64,000 bases of DNA from Dyadobacter jejuensis (GCF_003149085.1 NZ_QGDT01000001.1:682001-746000), one strand, 5' to 3'; positions 44,453-53,901 are shown, counted from the stretch's first letter. Notes: generated by a model not told the origin, from the letters alone. Made by a program: numbers and translations.

Positions 44453-45358
44453 ATGGTCGACATAACCCATAAAACGAATACCCTCCGCATCGCTACCGCC
44501 GAGGCCACTGTGTTGGTCAGCAAGCTGGCGACTATCGAGGCCATCATAAAGAAACAAGTACCCAAAGGCGATGTCTTTGAAATGGCGAAGGCGGCGGGAC
44601 TATTGGCCGTAAAAAAGACGCCGGATCTTTTGCCCGACTGTCATCCTATTCCTATAGAATACACCGGGGTAAACTACAAGATCGAAGGACTCACGATTAT
44701 CATTGAAGTGACCATCAAAACCATTTATAAGACAGGGGTGGAGGTGGAAGCCATGCATGGAGCCTCCGTGGTGGCGCTCACCTTTTATGATATGCTGAAG
44801 CCGATCGATAAAGGGGTAGAGATTCATCAGATTAGGTTACTACACAAATCGGGAGGTAAAAGTGACAGAAGTGCCCCTCCAGCCGATCTGAAGACGGCCG
44901 TAGTGGTATGTTCCGATCGGCTTTCGGAAGGCATAGGCACCGACCGGTCTGGGGCTAGGATCGTTGAAAAGCTCGAGACGATGTCGGTGGCTGTACACGA
45001 CCTAAGTGTGGTGCCCGACGTGAAAGAGGACATTCAAGACAAAATAAGACAACTGACGCAGGCCTCCTTTCGGATGATCTTGCTAACCGGTGGAACTGGA
45101 CTGTCCCATCGCGACGTTACCCCTGAAGCGGTGCGGGAGTTGCTGGATCGAGAAATACCCGGAATTGCCGAAACCGCTAGGCAATATGGCCAATCTAGGA
45201 TGCCCCTAGCCATGTTGTCGAGGTCGGTAGCCGGCCTTATAGGGGACACCTTGGTGATCGCCATGCCCGGTAGTACCGGTGGGGTAACCGAATATATGGA
45301 TGCCCTGTTTCCACAAGTGTTTCATCTTTTTGGAATCATAGAGGGACAAGGTCATTGA
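44453..45358 (+). CDS. moaCB: MoaC-MogA/MoaB fusion
   Basis: A 302-residue fusion when started at ATG 44453 (MVDITHKTNTL). An earlier TTG at 44425 would add only a few non-conserved residues. Residues about 1-140 are cyclic pyranopterin monophosphate synthase MoaC, with LPDCHPIPI (about 55-63), and KTGVEVEAMHGASVVALTFYDMLK, whose AALT/YDMxK end holds the catalytic Lys. Residues about 148-302 are a MogA/MoaB-like molybdopterin adenylyltransferase, with LLTGGTGLSHRDVTPE and the MPGSTGGV motif. MoaC acts second in the pathway and MogA near the end, so the fusion links non-adjacent steps. The MoaC part begins at MVD without the usual preceding THxD segment. Confidence 0.93.
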   Translation: MVDITHKTNTLRIATAEATVLVSKLATIEAIIKKQVPKGDVFEMAKAAGLLAVKKTPDLLPDCHPIPIEYTGVNYKIEGLTIIIEVTIKTIYKTGVEVEAMHGASVVALTFYDMLKPIDKGVEIHQIRLLHKSGGKSDRSAPPADLKTAVVVCSDRLSEGIGTDRSGARIVEKLETMSVAVHDLSVVPDVKEDIQDKIRQLTQASFRMILLTGGTGLSHRDVTPEAVRELLDREIPGIAETARQYGQSRMPLAMLSRSVAGLIGDTLVIAMPGSTGGVTEYMDALFPQVFHLFGIIEGQGH

Positions 45359-45409
45359 TAACCCAGCAGCCACAGAGGCTGATTATAAAGAATTTTGAAT
45401 TTACAACCG

Positions 45410-46402
45410 ATGTCGATACCCATCTTAGATACTTTTGGACGTACGCATACCTATCTCCGCATATCGCTGACCGATAAGTGTAATTTGCGGTGCAGTTACT
45501 GTATGCCTCAAGAGGATATGCAGTTTATGCCCCATAGGCATTTGATGCAGGCCGAGGAGATAGCGTACTTGGCCGGTGTATTCGTAGAGATGGGCGTCGA
45601 TAAGATTCGGTTAACGGGTGGGGAACCTTTGGTGCGTCAGGATTTTGGAACCATCATCGATAGCCTAGGCGAGTTGCCCGCTACGCTCACCCTCACCACC
45701 AATGCCATCCAGATAGACCGGTACCTGTCCGCTATTCAAGCGGCCGGAATTTCCTCTCTTAATGTGAGCCTGGACACCCTCGATGCCCATAAGTTTAAGA
45801 CCATTACGCGGAGGGATCAACTACAGAAAACCCTGGACCATATCGATTTATTATTGGCGGAAGGGCTTACTGTAAAAATAAATATGGTCGTCATGAAGGG
45901 AGTCAATGACGATGAAGTCAATGAATTTGTAGGGTTAACCTTACAGAACCCCCGGATGCAAGTTCGATTTATCGAATTTATGCCTTTTAACGGTAACCAA
46001 TGGGATATGTCCAAAATCGTCTCCTATGATAGTCTATTGGAAACCATATCGCAACGTTATTCTTTTAGCCGATTGCCAGGAGAACTGCAGGATACTGCTC
46101 ACCTATTTCAAGTAAAGGGTGGGGCTGGCAGCTTTGGTATCATTGGTACGGTGACTCATCCATTTTGTTCGGGATGCAACCGGATACGACTCACTGCCGA
46201 CGGCAAGTTAAAAAACTGCTTGTTCGATACTACTGAAGTGGATCTGCTGGGCCCTTTGCGTGCGGGAGCGGACGTGAAACCCCTGATCTATGCGCATTTC
46301 CGTAAAAAGCATTTTGCCCATGGTGGCCATGGGCAATTTACTGCAGAGAATGCCAAGGATGCATATGAAACCAACAGAACGATGATCGCTATTGGAGGCT
46401 AA
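45410..46402 (+). CDS. moaA: GTP 3',8-cyclase MoaA
   Basis: A 330-residue radical SAM enzyme starting at ATG 45410; an in-frame TTG at 45395 is less likely. The first 4Fe-4S site is C24-x3-C28-x2-C31 in DKCNLRCSYC, and the second is the C-terminal pattern CSGCNRIRLTADGKLKNC. The SAM-binding LTGGEPLV follows strand one, and the chain ends in IGG, the family's double-glycine tail needed for activity. It performs the first step of molybdenum cofactor synthesis, the cyclisation of GTP. It closes the operon and is followed by a small hairpin shared with a convergent gene. Confidence 0.96.
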   Translation: MSIPILDTFGRTHTYLRISLTDKCNLRCSYCMPQEDMQFMPHRHLMQAEEIAYLAGVFVEMGVDKIRLTGGEPLVRQDFGTIIDSLGELPATLTLTTNAIQIDRYLSAIQAAGISSLNVSLDTLDAHKFKTITRRDQLQKTLDHIDLLLAEGLTVKINMVVMKGVNDDEVNEFVGLTLQNPRMQVRFIEFMPFNGNQWDMSKIVSYDSLLETISQRYSFSRLPGELQDTAHLFQVKGGAGSFGIIGTVTHPFCSGCNRIRLTADGKLKNCLFDTTEVDLLGPLRAGADVKPLIYAHFRKKHFAHGGHGQFTAENAKDAYETNRTMIAIGG

Positions 46403-46404
46403 AA

Positions 46405-46423
46405 ACGCCCATTTTAATGGCGT
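46405..46423. terminator. Short hairpin between moaA and a convergent hydrolase gene
   Basis: ACGC-C-CATT and AATG-GCGT form an 8-bp stem with one bulge, overlapping the last codon of the hydrolase gene. Weak but well placed for a bidirectional terminator. Confidence 0.4.
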
Positions 46424-47343
46424 GCATATCCTAGGGAACTGAGCCAGGTATTCAGGGCCTTGGGCCAGCCTTCGAGGGAGCCTTTATCGGCGGTACGAAG
46501 GCCATAGCCATGGCCGCCGAGTGGGTATAGATGCATCTCCGCTGGTATTTTGTGTGCTTTTAATCCCAGATAGTAGGCAATACTATTTTCAACCGAAACG
46601 GAACCATCGTTCATGCTATGCACCAAAAAGGCGGTCGGTGTTTGATCGTCAATTTGCAATTCGTTGGAGTAGTATTGGATCAGCTCATCGGACTTCTCAT
46701 CTCCCAGCAAGTTATTGCGGGAGCCTCCGTGGGCCAGTTCTGCTGAAAAGGATATAACCGGGTAGGCCAGAATAGAAAAATTGGGCCGGGCTAGTGCACT
46801 GGCTCTGGAGCCTTTATTATGATGCGTCGATAGGGTAGCCGCCAGGTGGCCTCCTGCCGAAAATCCCATTACGCCTACTTTTTCGGGGTCAATATTCCAT
46901 TCCGTTGCCCTCGCCCTGATCATCTGCATACCTTGCATGGCGTCCATTAAGGGCACTTCATGCTGGTGAACCATGCCTTTGGGATTTGGGAGGCGATACT
47001 TTAATACAAAAGCAGAAATACCACGCTGGTTAAACCACCGTGCCAAATCACTCCCCTCGTGCGATGCGGCCAGTATGGCATAGCCTCCTCCCGGACATAT
47101 CATTACGGCCGCTCCAGTGGCCTTATCCTTGGGGGCCAGATAGGGGGTGATGGTGGGCACCGTTACCCCACTTATTCTGAGGATTTCATTGGCATCGATC
47201 GTCGACTTTTCATGTATGTCATTCTGGATGAAATTCGGTATCTTGCCTTCAGGCCATAAAGGGAGTTCTTCTTGCTGCGCCTGGACACGCTGCTGAGTCA
47301 TGATAAGCATACCGCTTGCGATAAGTAAAGTAAAAAGCTTCAT
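46414..47343 (-). CDS. Exported alpha/beta-hydrolase (esterase)
   Basis: A 309-residue secreted hydrolase with a signal peptide (about 1-22, ending VQAQ). The nucleophile elbow is GFSAGG (about 164-169), the oxyanion HGGG-like segment reads MICPGGGYAIL, a second triad residue is likely the Asp in HSMNDGSVSVENS, and the His lies in PLGGHGYGL near the C-terminus. The pattern fits the BD-FAE/acetyl-xylan-esterase-like group, which removes acetyl or feruloyl groups from plant polysaccharides. It lies next to a sulfatase and other exported carbohydrate-active proteins, which supports a saccharide substrate. It is convergent with moaA. Confidence 0.85.
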   Translation of the reverse strand: MKLFTLLIASGMLIMTQQRVQAQQEELPLWPEGKIPNFIQNDIHEKSTIDANEILRISGVTVPTITPYLAPKDKATGAAVMICPGGGYAILAASHEGSDLARWFNQRGISAFVLKYRLPNPKGMVHQHEVPLMDAMQGMQMIRARATEWNIDPEKVGVMGFSAGGHLAATLSTHHNKGSRASALARPNFSILAYPVISFSAELAHGGSRNNLLGDEKSDELIQYYSNELQIDDQTPTAFLVHSMNDGSVSVENSIAYYLGLKAHKIPAEMHLYPLGGHGYGLRTADKGSLEGWPKALNTWLSSLGYARH

Positions 47344-47430
47344 TAATGATAGGTGTTTATTTTTTAAAAGGGCTGGTTAGTCCTGTTACTACCCAATCTT
47401 ATGGATAATTCCCTATAAAATTTTCATTTT

Positions 47431-47715
47431 ATGTTAATTAGGATCGTCAGAATGTACTTCCGTCCCGAAGAGGTGGAGGCTTTTAAAAGGCTTTTCGAAG
47501 CGTCACGCACTACCATAGCTTCCACCCCGGGTTGTTTGCACTTGGCTCTGTGGCAGGACCTCCACGACCCGAGTATAATGGTCACCTATAGCCATTGGGA
47601 TACCGAAGCCAGTCTGGATGCCTACCGCCATTCTCCGTTTTTTGAGCAGGTATGGGGCGATACGAAGCGACTGTTTCGGGACAAACCCATGGCCTTCTCG
47701 GTGAAGGAGGCTTAG
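47431..47715 (+). CDS. Antibiotic biosynthesis monooxygenase-like (ABM) domain protein
   Basis: A 94-residue single-domain protein of the dimeric ferredoxin-like ABM fold: MLIRIVRMYFRPEEVEAFKRLFEAS, then CLHLALWQDLHDP and a SHWDTEASLDAYRHSPFF segment. Proteins of this sort include quinol monooxygenases, heme-degrading IsdG enzymes and many without enzymatic activity. The YSHW plus LDAYRHSPFF pattern is the usual end of the fold. The gene is convergent and overlaps the last 4 bases of the next gene. It is not RhaM: that rhamnose mutarotase has a similar fold but a different motif set. Confidence 0.85.
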   Translation: MLIRIVRMYFRPEEVEAFKRLFEASRTTIASTPGCLHLALWQDLHDPSIMVTYSHWDTEASLDAYRHSPFFEQVWGDTKRLFRDKPMAFSVKEA

Positions 47716-48302
47716 TTCTTAGCTGGATTGATCATAATATGGGCACGATGGGTGCCTGGGTCCATGATCCATGGCATCCCGGGTACATCGGGCTTTAGGG
47801 GTAAGCCGGTAGTTTCGGAGGTGGCATAGGGGATGTACACCACATAGCGCAGATAGCCGTCTTTCAATGCTCCTGTGGCCGAATCGTACTGATCTTGCTT
47901 TCCGGAGAGGGCAAATAACGTGGTCGGCTGGTCGGGCATCTTTAATTTCCCCTCTTTTACTTCCTTTTCGCGGATGTCGAATACCTCCTTGGCATTTTTA
48001 CCTTCTTGTTTTAGCTTCCACCCTCTTTCCATAAATGGCTGGAGGCTTTTGTGATAACAAGCCACACTGATGCCGTCTTTGGAGGCGTCGTCGGCAATGC
48101 ACACCAGCTCGTTGGAGCCTGCGCGTAAAACTTTATAGGTTCCATCGGAGGAGATCCCATATACCTTAGCTCCATCGCGGAGGTCTGCGGGGGCGGCAAG
48201 GATGGCAGTGGCTATCTGAACCTCGGTACTGGGGGATGTGGACTGACTGAACGACGGAGACGCCATTCCCAGTGTAAGGGCTATTAATAAGGATTGTTTC
48301 AT
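47712..48302 (-). CDS. Exported protein of unknown function
   Basis: A 196-residue protein with a signal peptide (about 1-20, ending PSFSQS). The mature part has a repeated LRDGAKVYGISSDGTYKVLRAG type beta segment (about 37-58), ELVCIADD with a cysteine, a central charged helix (WKLKQEGKNAKEVFDIREKEVKEGKLK, about 92-118) and a conserved-looking end PWIMDPGTHRAHIMINPAKN. I do not recognise a family. It is likely a periplasmic protein widespread in Bacteroidota. It lies between the ABM gene and the sulfatase gene, with a GC-rich hairpin in between. Confidence 0.7.
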   Translation of the reverse strand: MKQSLLIALTLGMASPSFSQSTSPSTEVQIATAILAAPADLRDGAKVYGISSDGTYKVLRAGSNELVCIADDASKDGISVACYHKSLQPFMERGWKLKQEGKNAKEVFDIREKEVKEGKLKMPDQPTTLFALSGKQDQYDSATGALKDGYLRYVVYIPYATSETTGLPLKPDVPGMPWIMDPGTHRAHIMINPAKN

Positions 48303-48398
48303 ATCTTAAAAATGGTAGGATCAGTAAAAGAACATCTGACTACAAGTTAAGTGATTTTTGGGGGATAGTAAAGGGCTTTCCCAAAACTTGCCTGCATC

Positions 48399-48428
48399 GG
48401 TCCGCCTTCGGATGGGCGAAGGCGAACC
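48399..48428. repeat. GC-rich inverted repeat downstream of the sulfatase gene
   Basis: CGCCTTCG (48403-48410) and CGAAGGCG (48417-48424) pair perfectly around GATGGG, with extra GGT/ACC pairing outside. It may end the sulfatase transcript; no T-run follows on the minus strand. Confidence 0.4.
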
Positions 48429-48445
48429 GGAAACAGAGAGGTGCC

Positions 48446-49939
48446 TTATTTATTCTCTTTATTTTTAAAAATGCCCGTGTCGCCAACTCGCCATTTTTTT
48501 TCCATCTGGGCGATAACCTTTGGGTTAGAAGCTGCGATATTCGTGTTTTCGAAGGGGTCGGACCGATGATCGTATAGCTCAATATTAGGCATTTGGTTCC
48601 TGAAATATTTGGTATATCGATAGTCTTTGTCGCGTAGGGTTATGCCATTTTTAAAGTAACTAAAGGCCCTGTTATCCCATTGCGGAGCGGCTTTTTGTTT
48701 TAGCAAGAGGTTCATGCTTTTTCCATCCAAATGCTGCGGTTTCTCTAGCTTGCAGAGTTCCATAAGGGTAGGGTAAATATCGATAGCGCTTACGATTTCA
48801 TCTCTCTGAATGCCGGATAGGCCCTCTGGCGCCTTAATGATCAGGGCGCTGCGTAGCGACCTTTCGAAAATGGTATGTTTGCCCCATACCCGGTCGTCGC
48901 CTAAGTGCCAGCCGTGGTCGCCCCATAGGACTACTACGGTATTATCGTCGAGCCCTAAGGTTTTGAGTTGCCCTAATACCTTTCCCACTAGCGCATCGGT
49001 ATAGCTAACGCAAGCATAGTACCCATGCTTTACCTTGCGTGCATAGGCATCGGAAACGGGCTTGTCTAGGGAGGCTTTCTCTTCGCCTAGTGCATATTGG
49101 TTAAACTCCCCACTCTCATGTAGGCTAGCCGGATGCACATGTGCAGGCAGGTTGGGAGAAGGGGTGAGGCTAATGCTATCCTCGTCGTACAGGTCCCAGT
49201 ATTTCTGGGGGGCGTTGAAGGGTAAGTGAGGCTTAAAGAAACCGACGCCTAAAAAAAACGGCTGATCGCTTTTGGCCAACTCCTGGAGCTTGTCTACGGC
49301 CAGTTGGGCCGTAAGACCGTCGGGATAGCCCTGGTCGCCTACCTTTCCCTTTTCATAGGGCTTCACCTGTTTGTCTTTTGTCATTCTAGAGGCCCCATCG
49401 GCATAGGCGAAGAAGGCGTTCCAGCCGGTTTTCCAATGGCCAGAGTCGAATAACATCTCGTCCCAGCTCTGAGGCATCTCGAGCCGATCGCTCTTAGGCT
49501 CCGTATAGCCATATACATATCCATCGGCCGAGTGGCTTATTTTTCCCAGACCTACCGTTCGATAGCCGTTGCGGCGGAACTGATCGACGAAGGTTTCGGC
49601 GGTGCTGGTTTTGACTCCTGGCTTCATGAGTTTCTCGAAAGCCGAGTTGCTGAGGTGTTCGGTTCTTCTAGGAAGCTGGCCGGTCAGCAGGCTATAACGA
49701 GATGCACCACAGGTGGGTACCGTAACATATTGATTCGTAAATAGGGCGCCTTCCTTAGCCAATTGGTCAATATTCGGTGAGTAAATCTCCTTGTTGCCAT
49801 AACAAGCCAGATCGGGCCTCAGATCGTCCACAAAAATAAAAAGCACGTTGGGTTTCTTTTCTTTCTTTTCGGGAACGGCAAAACTACAAATCAAGAGCAG
49901 GACGCCAAATCCCGGAAGGAGGTACTTTTTCATAAGCAA
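48446..49939 (-). CDS. Exported sulfatase (iduronate-2-sulfatase-like, S1 family)
   Basis: A 497-residue sulfatase with a signal or lipoprotein leader (LLLICSF, Cys18). Metal ligands VDDLRPD (37-43) and the activation motif C77-G-A-S80-R81 are present. The Cys or Ser is converted to formylglycine by a maturase; the third position is Ala rather than the commoner Pro, an accepted variant. VVVLWGDHGWHLGDDRVWGKHT, with the GDHGWHLGD core, is characteristic of the iduronate-2-sulfatase-like group. It removes sulfate esters from glycans. No sulfatase-maturing enzyme gene is seen in the window. The setting among exported enzymes suggests use of sulfated marine or algal-type polysaccharides. Confidence 0.93.
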   Translation of the reverse strand: MLMKKYLLPGFGVLLLICSFAVPEKKEKKPNVLFIFVDDLRPDLACYGNKEIYSPNIDQLAKEGALFTNQYVTVPTCGASRYSLLTGQLPRRTEHLSNSAFEKLMKPGVKTSTAETFVDQFRRNGYRTVGLGKISHSADGYVYGYTEPKSDRLEMPQSWDEMLFDSGHWKTGWNAFFAYADGASRMTKDKQVKPYEKGKVGDQGYPDGLTAQLAVDKLQELAKSDQPFFLGVGFFKPHLPFNAPQKYWDLYDEDSISLTPSPNLPAHVHPASLHESGEFNQYALGEEKASLDKPVSDAYARKVKHGYYACVSYTDALVGKVLGQLKTLGLDDNTVVVLWGDHGWHLGDDRVWGKHTIFERSLRSALIIKAPEGLSGIQRDEIVSAIDIYPTLMELCKLEKPQHLDGKSMNLLLKQKAAPQWDNRAFSYFKNGITLRDKDYRYTKYFRNQMPNIELYDHRSDPFENTNIAASNPKVIAQMEKKWRVGDTGIFKNKENK

Positions 49940-50114
49940 TGAATTGGTTAAGATAATGACACTGTGTGGCTAGTTATAAGACTATTTTGGCGGTGAAAAT
50001 CCAGTTTAATAAAGAGTTGTGTTATAAAAAACTACTATAACTATCTCCAAGGCCTTCTAAGAAAATTTAATCGTGAGAGGTCCTGCCGGACAATTTCACT
50101 ACCTCATTATTACA

Positions 50115-52889
50115 ATGTTGTTCAAAGTTGTTACTTTTAACCGTTTTTTGGAACTGGCTGATGGCGTAATAGTAAAGTACATTTTGGAATCATTCTCTTT
50201 TAGCAAAACAATCCTGTTTTGTATCGTTTTTTCTTTATTTTTTAAGTGTTTTGGAATTGCCCAAACCCCTGACTCTCTGCTGTCTCAGCATCCCGATAGT
50301 GTCTATTTGCGGCTCTCAGAGTCAGAAAAGCGCTTTGCCGTTCATGCCCTTGGTGGGCTAAAAGCCGCGGAGGGCCTACAGGCGAAGTTGTTTGCCTCGG
50401 AGCCTCAGGTGGTCAATCCCATCAATATCGATGTGGATCATAAGGGACGTGTTTGGGTACTAGAGGCCTATAATTATAGACCGGCCGTCAACGGCAAGTC
50501 GGAGTTGGGGATGGGCGACCGCATCGTTATATTGGAAGATAGTGACCAGGATGGCGTGGCCGACAAGACCAAGGTGTTCTACCAAGGTCCTGAACTACAG
50601 GCCCCCTTGGGGATATGGGTGATGGGCAATAAGGCCATTGTCTCTCAGAGTCCGTATGTGTGGTTATTTACCGATACCGATGGGGACGACGTTGCCGACA
50701 AAAAAGAAGTGCTCTTTAAAGGAATAGGCGGGCACCAGCAGGATGCAGGCATTCATTCCTTTGTATTTGGCCCCGACGGAAATTTTTATTTTAACTACGG
50801 CAATGCCGGTGGGCAGCTGGTGGACGGACATAATCGTCCGCTGCTCGACAAGTATGAACGGCCTATCAACTTCAGGAAATACCGAGAAGGGGTGGTGTTC
50901 CGTTGCGACCAAAGCTTTCGCAAGGTGGAAATTTTGGCCGAGAATTTCCGTAACTCCTTTGAAACCGCCGTCGATAGTTACGGAACCATGTGGCAGGCCG
51001 ATCAGGGTGAGCTTGGTCAGGAGAGCGATCGGGTATCGTATGTGATGGAGAATGGAAACTTCGGATATATCGACGAGATGAACGGTAATAGCTGGCGGGT
51101 GGATAGGACCAACCTCGAAGATGAAATCCCCCGACGCCATTGGCATCAGAACGACCCTGGCGTGGTGCCCAACCTCCTGCAGACGGGTTCGGGCTTTCCT
51201 ATGGGGAGTACGATTTATGAGGGTGAACTTTTGCCTAGAATATATTGGGATCAGATATTAGTAGCCGATGCCGGACTTAACTCCCTGAGGGCCTATCCGG
51301 TGGTAGACGATGGCGCCGGCTATAAGTCCACCGGTGTGTTGCCGATTCTTGAAGGCGTAAGAGACAAATGGTTTAGGCCTAGCGATGTCTGCGTGGCCCC
51401 TGATGGTTCCCTGATCGTCTCGGATTGGTACGATGAGGTGATCGGCGAAAATAAAATGAGCGACCGAAGTAGGGGGCGTATCTATAGAGTGGCCCCGGTA
51501 GGGGTGAAGTATACGGTTCCTCAGTACGACTTGTCGATTCCTGAGCAAGCGGTAAAAGCGCTTCAAAGTCCTAACCTGTCGATGCGCTACCTGGCCTGGA
51601 ACGCCTGTGTGGAACATGGCTGGGCGGCTGAGCCCATGTTAGAGGAGCTGTTCCGCCAATACGACGCCAACCCCAAGCTAAGGGCGCGAGCCCTTTGGGT
51701 GCTCAACCGCATAGAGGGTTTCAATAGCCGAAACCTGGACATTGGCTTTAGGTCCTTGAATCCCAATTTGCGCATCACCACCCTGCGCGCCGTGCGCCAG
51801 CGCAATAGCGACCCCATTGAATATATCAAAAGGCTGGCGGCCGACCCCCACCCGCAAGTGAGGCGGGAGGCGGCCTTAGCCATCAACCACAACCATACCT
51901 TTGAGGCCCTGGACGTATGGCTGCAGCTGGCAGGGCAGTATCCAGGCAACGACCGCTGGTCGGTGGAGGCCCTGAGCATAGGTGCCATAGGGCAGTGGGA
52001 AAGAATTTTTCCTGCTTGGCTTGCCAAGGCAGGCCCTAAGCCCGAGGCTGTGCCTGGGGGTGGGGATCTTATCTGGCTCGCCCGTACCCGTAGGGCTATC
52101 CCCTATTTGGAAAGACTTGCCGCCGACACCAGTGTTAGCTTCAAGAGTCGGTTGCGGTATTTCAGGGCTTTCGACTTTTTCCATGCCGGATACGAGAAAA
52201 ATCAGGCCTTGTTGAATGTAGTGAATGTGCCTTCCTCCGACCGTATTCAGGTGGCTAAGCAGGCCCTGATGCACCTCGATCGTAAGTTTGTAGCCAACTC
52301 TCAACAAGGATTGACGGTGCTCAGCAAGCTACTGGACGATACCTATGGCACCGAAGATTATATTGAGCTCGTAACCCGTTACCAGCCCTCATCCGAAATT
52401 AATAGGCTCTTGCAGCTGGCCGTAGGGCATTCGCAAGAGGTGATAGGGCGCGATGCCGGGGCCTTATTACTCGACCTTGCCGGAGTATCCTATATGAACG
52501 AACGTTTGCGCAGTTTGAACGAAAGCCAAAAGTTGGCCTTATTGGCCTCTGTTCAGACGGCCGGGACCCCTGAGGCTATTTATCTATTAAGAAATATAGC
52601 GCTCAATGCCGGGCATTCGTTGACCGTCAGGGAGCAAGCGGCCCGTTGCCTTGGGGGCAGCTGGCCAGGAGAAGATGCCGTGTTGAAACTGTTAAAGGAG
52701 AATCGTATCGATCATTCAGTGAAAGAAGCCGCATTAGAAGGGGTTAGAAATGCCTTTAGGGAAGAAATTCAGCTGGCCTTAGCACCCTATTACCCCCAAT
52801 TGGTTGAAAAAGCGTCCGATCCTGAGCCCGAAGTTGCCCCTGATTCCAAAGCCAAGCGCCGTAAGAAAAGGAGGAACAAAGGGTCTTGA
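50115..52889 (+). CDS. Exported sugar-dehydrogenase-like beta-propeller with HEAT repeats, no heme domain
   Basis: About 924 residues. The start is uncertain: GTG 50073, ATG 50115 or a later TTG would all precede the hydrophobic leader (TILFCIVFSLFFKCFGIAQ). The N-terminal half is a propeller of the PVC-type/glucose-sorbosone-dehydrogenase-like group, with AKLFASEPQVVNPINIDVD, GDRIVILEDSDQDGVADKT and HSFVFGPDGNFYFNYGN as hallmarks. From about residue 490 to 900 are HEAT-like helical repeats (for example LAADPHPQVRREAALAI). Most relatives end in a CxxCH cytochrome c domain; here there is none, and the tail is Lys/Arg-rich (KAKRRKKRRNKGS). A heme partner would therefore be needed if it is an oxidoreductase. 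A sugar-isomerase-like gene follows 80 bases later. Confidence 0.8.
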   Translation: MLFKVVTFNRFLELADGVIVKYILESFSFSKTILFCIVFSLFFKCFGIAQTPDSLLSQHPDSVYLRLSESEKRFAVHALGGLKAAEGLQAKLFASEPQVVNPINIDVDHKGRVWVLEAYNYRPAVNGKSELGMGDRIVILEDSDQDGVADKTKVFYQGPELQAPLGIWVMGNKAIVSQSPYVWLFTDTDGDDVADKKEVLFKGIGGHQQDAGIHSFVFGPDGNFYFNYGNAGGQLVDGHNRPLLDKYERPINFRKYREGVVFRCDQSFRKVEILAENFRNSFETAVDSYGTMWQADQGELGQESDRVSYVMENGNFGYIDEMNGNSWRVDRTNLEDEIPRRHWHQNDPGVVPNLLQTGSGFPMGSTIYEGELLPRIYWDQILVADAGLNSLRAYPVVDDGAGYKSTGVLPILEGVRDKWFRPSDVCVAPDGSLIVSDWYDEVIGENKMSDRSRGRIYRVAPVGVKYTVPQYDLSIPEQAVKALQSPNLSMRYLAWNACVEHGWAAEPMLEELFRQYDANPKLRARALWVLNRIEGFNSRNLDIGFRSLNPNLRITTLRAVRQRNSDPIEYIKRLAADPHPQVRREAALAINHNHTFEALDVWLQLAGQYPGNDRWSVEALSIGAIGQWERIFPAWLAKAGPKPEAVPGGGDLIWLARTRRAIPYLERLAADTSVSFKSRLRYFRAFDFFHAGYEKNQALLNVVNVPSSDRIQVAKQALMHLDRKFVANSQQGLTVLSKLLDDTYGTEDYIELVTRYQPSSEINRLLQLAVGHSQEVIGRDAGALLLDLAGVSYMNERLRSLNESQKLALLASVQTAGTPEAIYLLRNIALNAGHSLTVREQAARCLGGSWPGEDAVLKLLKENRIDHSVKEAALEGVRNAFREEIQLALAPYYPQLVEKASDPEPEVAPDSKAKRRKKRRNKGS

Positions 52890-52969
52890 GCCTTTATTTT
52901 TGTTGGTAGGGGTATATTTGGGCCTTGGCCTGCTTTTAGTCCTGATAAAACCTAAACAGTATAATTGAT

Positions 52970-53896
52970 ATGCACCGCAGAAATTTTGTAAAATCTACGA
53001 TGGGTATAGCTGGAGCCGCTTTGGCTACCGCCGAATCCATGGCCTCTCCCTTCGGCCCCAAGGCTAAGCATTCTTATAACTTAAAATATGCTTCTCATTT
53101 TGGTATGTTTGCCAATAGTGCCGGCAAAGACATCATCGATCAGCTCAAATTTATGGCCGATCAGGGATTTATGGCCTTGGAAGATAACGGGATGATGAAG
53201 CGCCCCGTCGCAGAGCAGGAGCGTATCGCCAAAGAGATGTCGCGACTGGGTATGGAAATGGGGGTTTTTGTAGTCGATAAAGGAGGAAACGGTGCCAATA
53301 CGCTCGCTGCAGGCAAGCAAGAATATATCGATATTTTCTTAGATGGTTGTAAGCGAGCTGTAGACGTTGCCAAGCGTGTCAATGCCAAATATATGACCGT
53401 AGTGCCGGGGAATTTCGAACGTAAGCTCCCTATAGGCGTTCAGACGGGCCATGTGATAGATGCCCTGCGCCGAGGTGCCGAAATCCTCGAACCCCATGGC
53501 CTAGTGATGGTCTTGGAGCCTTTGAGCGATTCCCCCGACCTGTTTTTACGTACTTCCGACCAGACCTACGAGATCTGCCGGGGGGTGAATAGCAAGTCCT
53601 GTAAAATCTTGTACGATATCTATCATATGCAGAAAAACGAAGGCCGTATCATTCATAATATCGATATGACCTGGAGTGAGATTGACTACTTCCAGATCGG
53701 CGATGAGCCAGGCCGTAAGGAGCCAACCACTGGAGAAATCAACTATAAAAACGTATTTAAATACATCTACGACCGGAGCAAAAAAGAAGGCCGTGACTTT
53801 ATTATGGGTATGGAACATGGGAACTCTAAGCCTGGAAAGGACGGGGAAATGGACCTTATCAAGGCCTATCAGGAAAGTGATAGCTTTGCGAAGTAG
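52970..53896 (+). CDS. Exported TIM-barrel sugar isomerase/epimerase-like protein
   Basis: A 308-residue protein of the AP-endonuclease-2-like TIM-barrel group, near hydroxypyruvate isomerase in motif pattern. The N-terminus MHRRNFVKSTMGIAGAALATAES resembles a Tat signal (RRNF), so export of a folded protein is likely. Metal and substrate residues lie in VMVLEPL (about 183), ILYDIYHMQ (about 215), FQIGDEPGRKEPTTGEINY (about 238-256) and MGMEHG (about 280). Such enzymes interconvert sugars or 3-keto sugars; coupling with the upstream dehydrogenase-like protein, which may make keto sugars, is plausible. The gene ends just before a heptanucleotide repeat array. Confidence 0.85.
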   Translation: MHRRNFVKSTMGIAGAALATAESMASPFGPKAKHSYNLKYASHFGMFANSAGKDIIDQLKFMADQGFMALEDNGMMKRPVAEQERIAKEMSRLGMEMGVFVVDKGGNGANTLAAGKQEYIDIFLDGCKRAVDVAKRVNAKYMTVVPGNFERKLPIGVQTGHVIDALRRGAEILEPHGLVMVLEPLSDSPDLFLRTSDQTYEICRGVNSKSCKILYDIYHMQKNEGRIIHNIDMTWSEIDYFQIGDEPGRKEPTTGEINYKNVFKYIYDRSKKEGRDFIMGMEHGNSKPGKDGEMDLIKAYQESDSFAK

Positions 53897-53901
53897 CGTT
53901 T

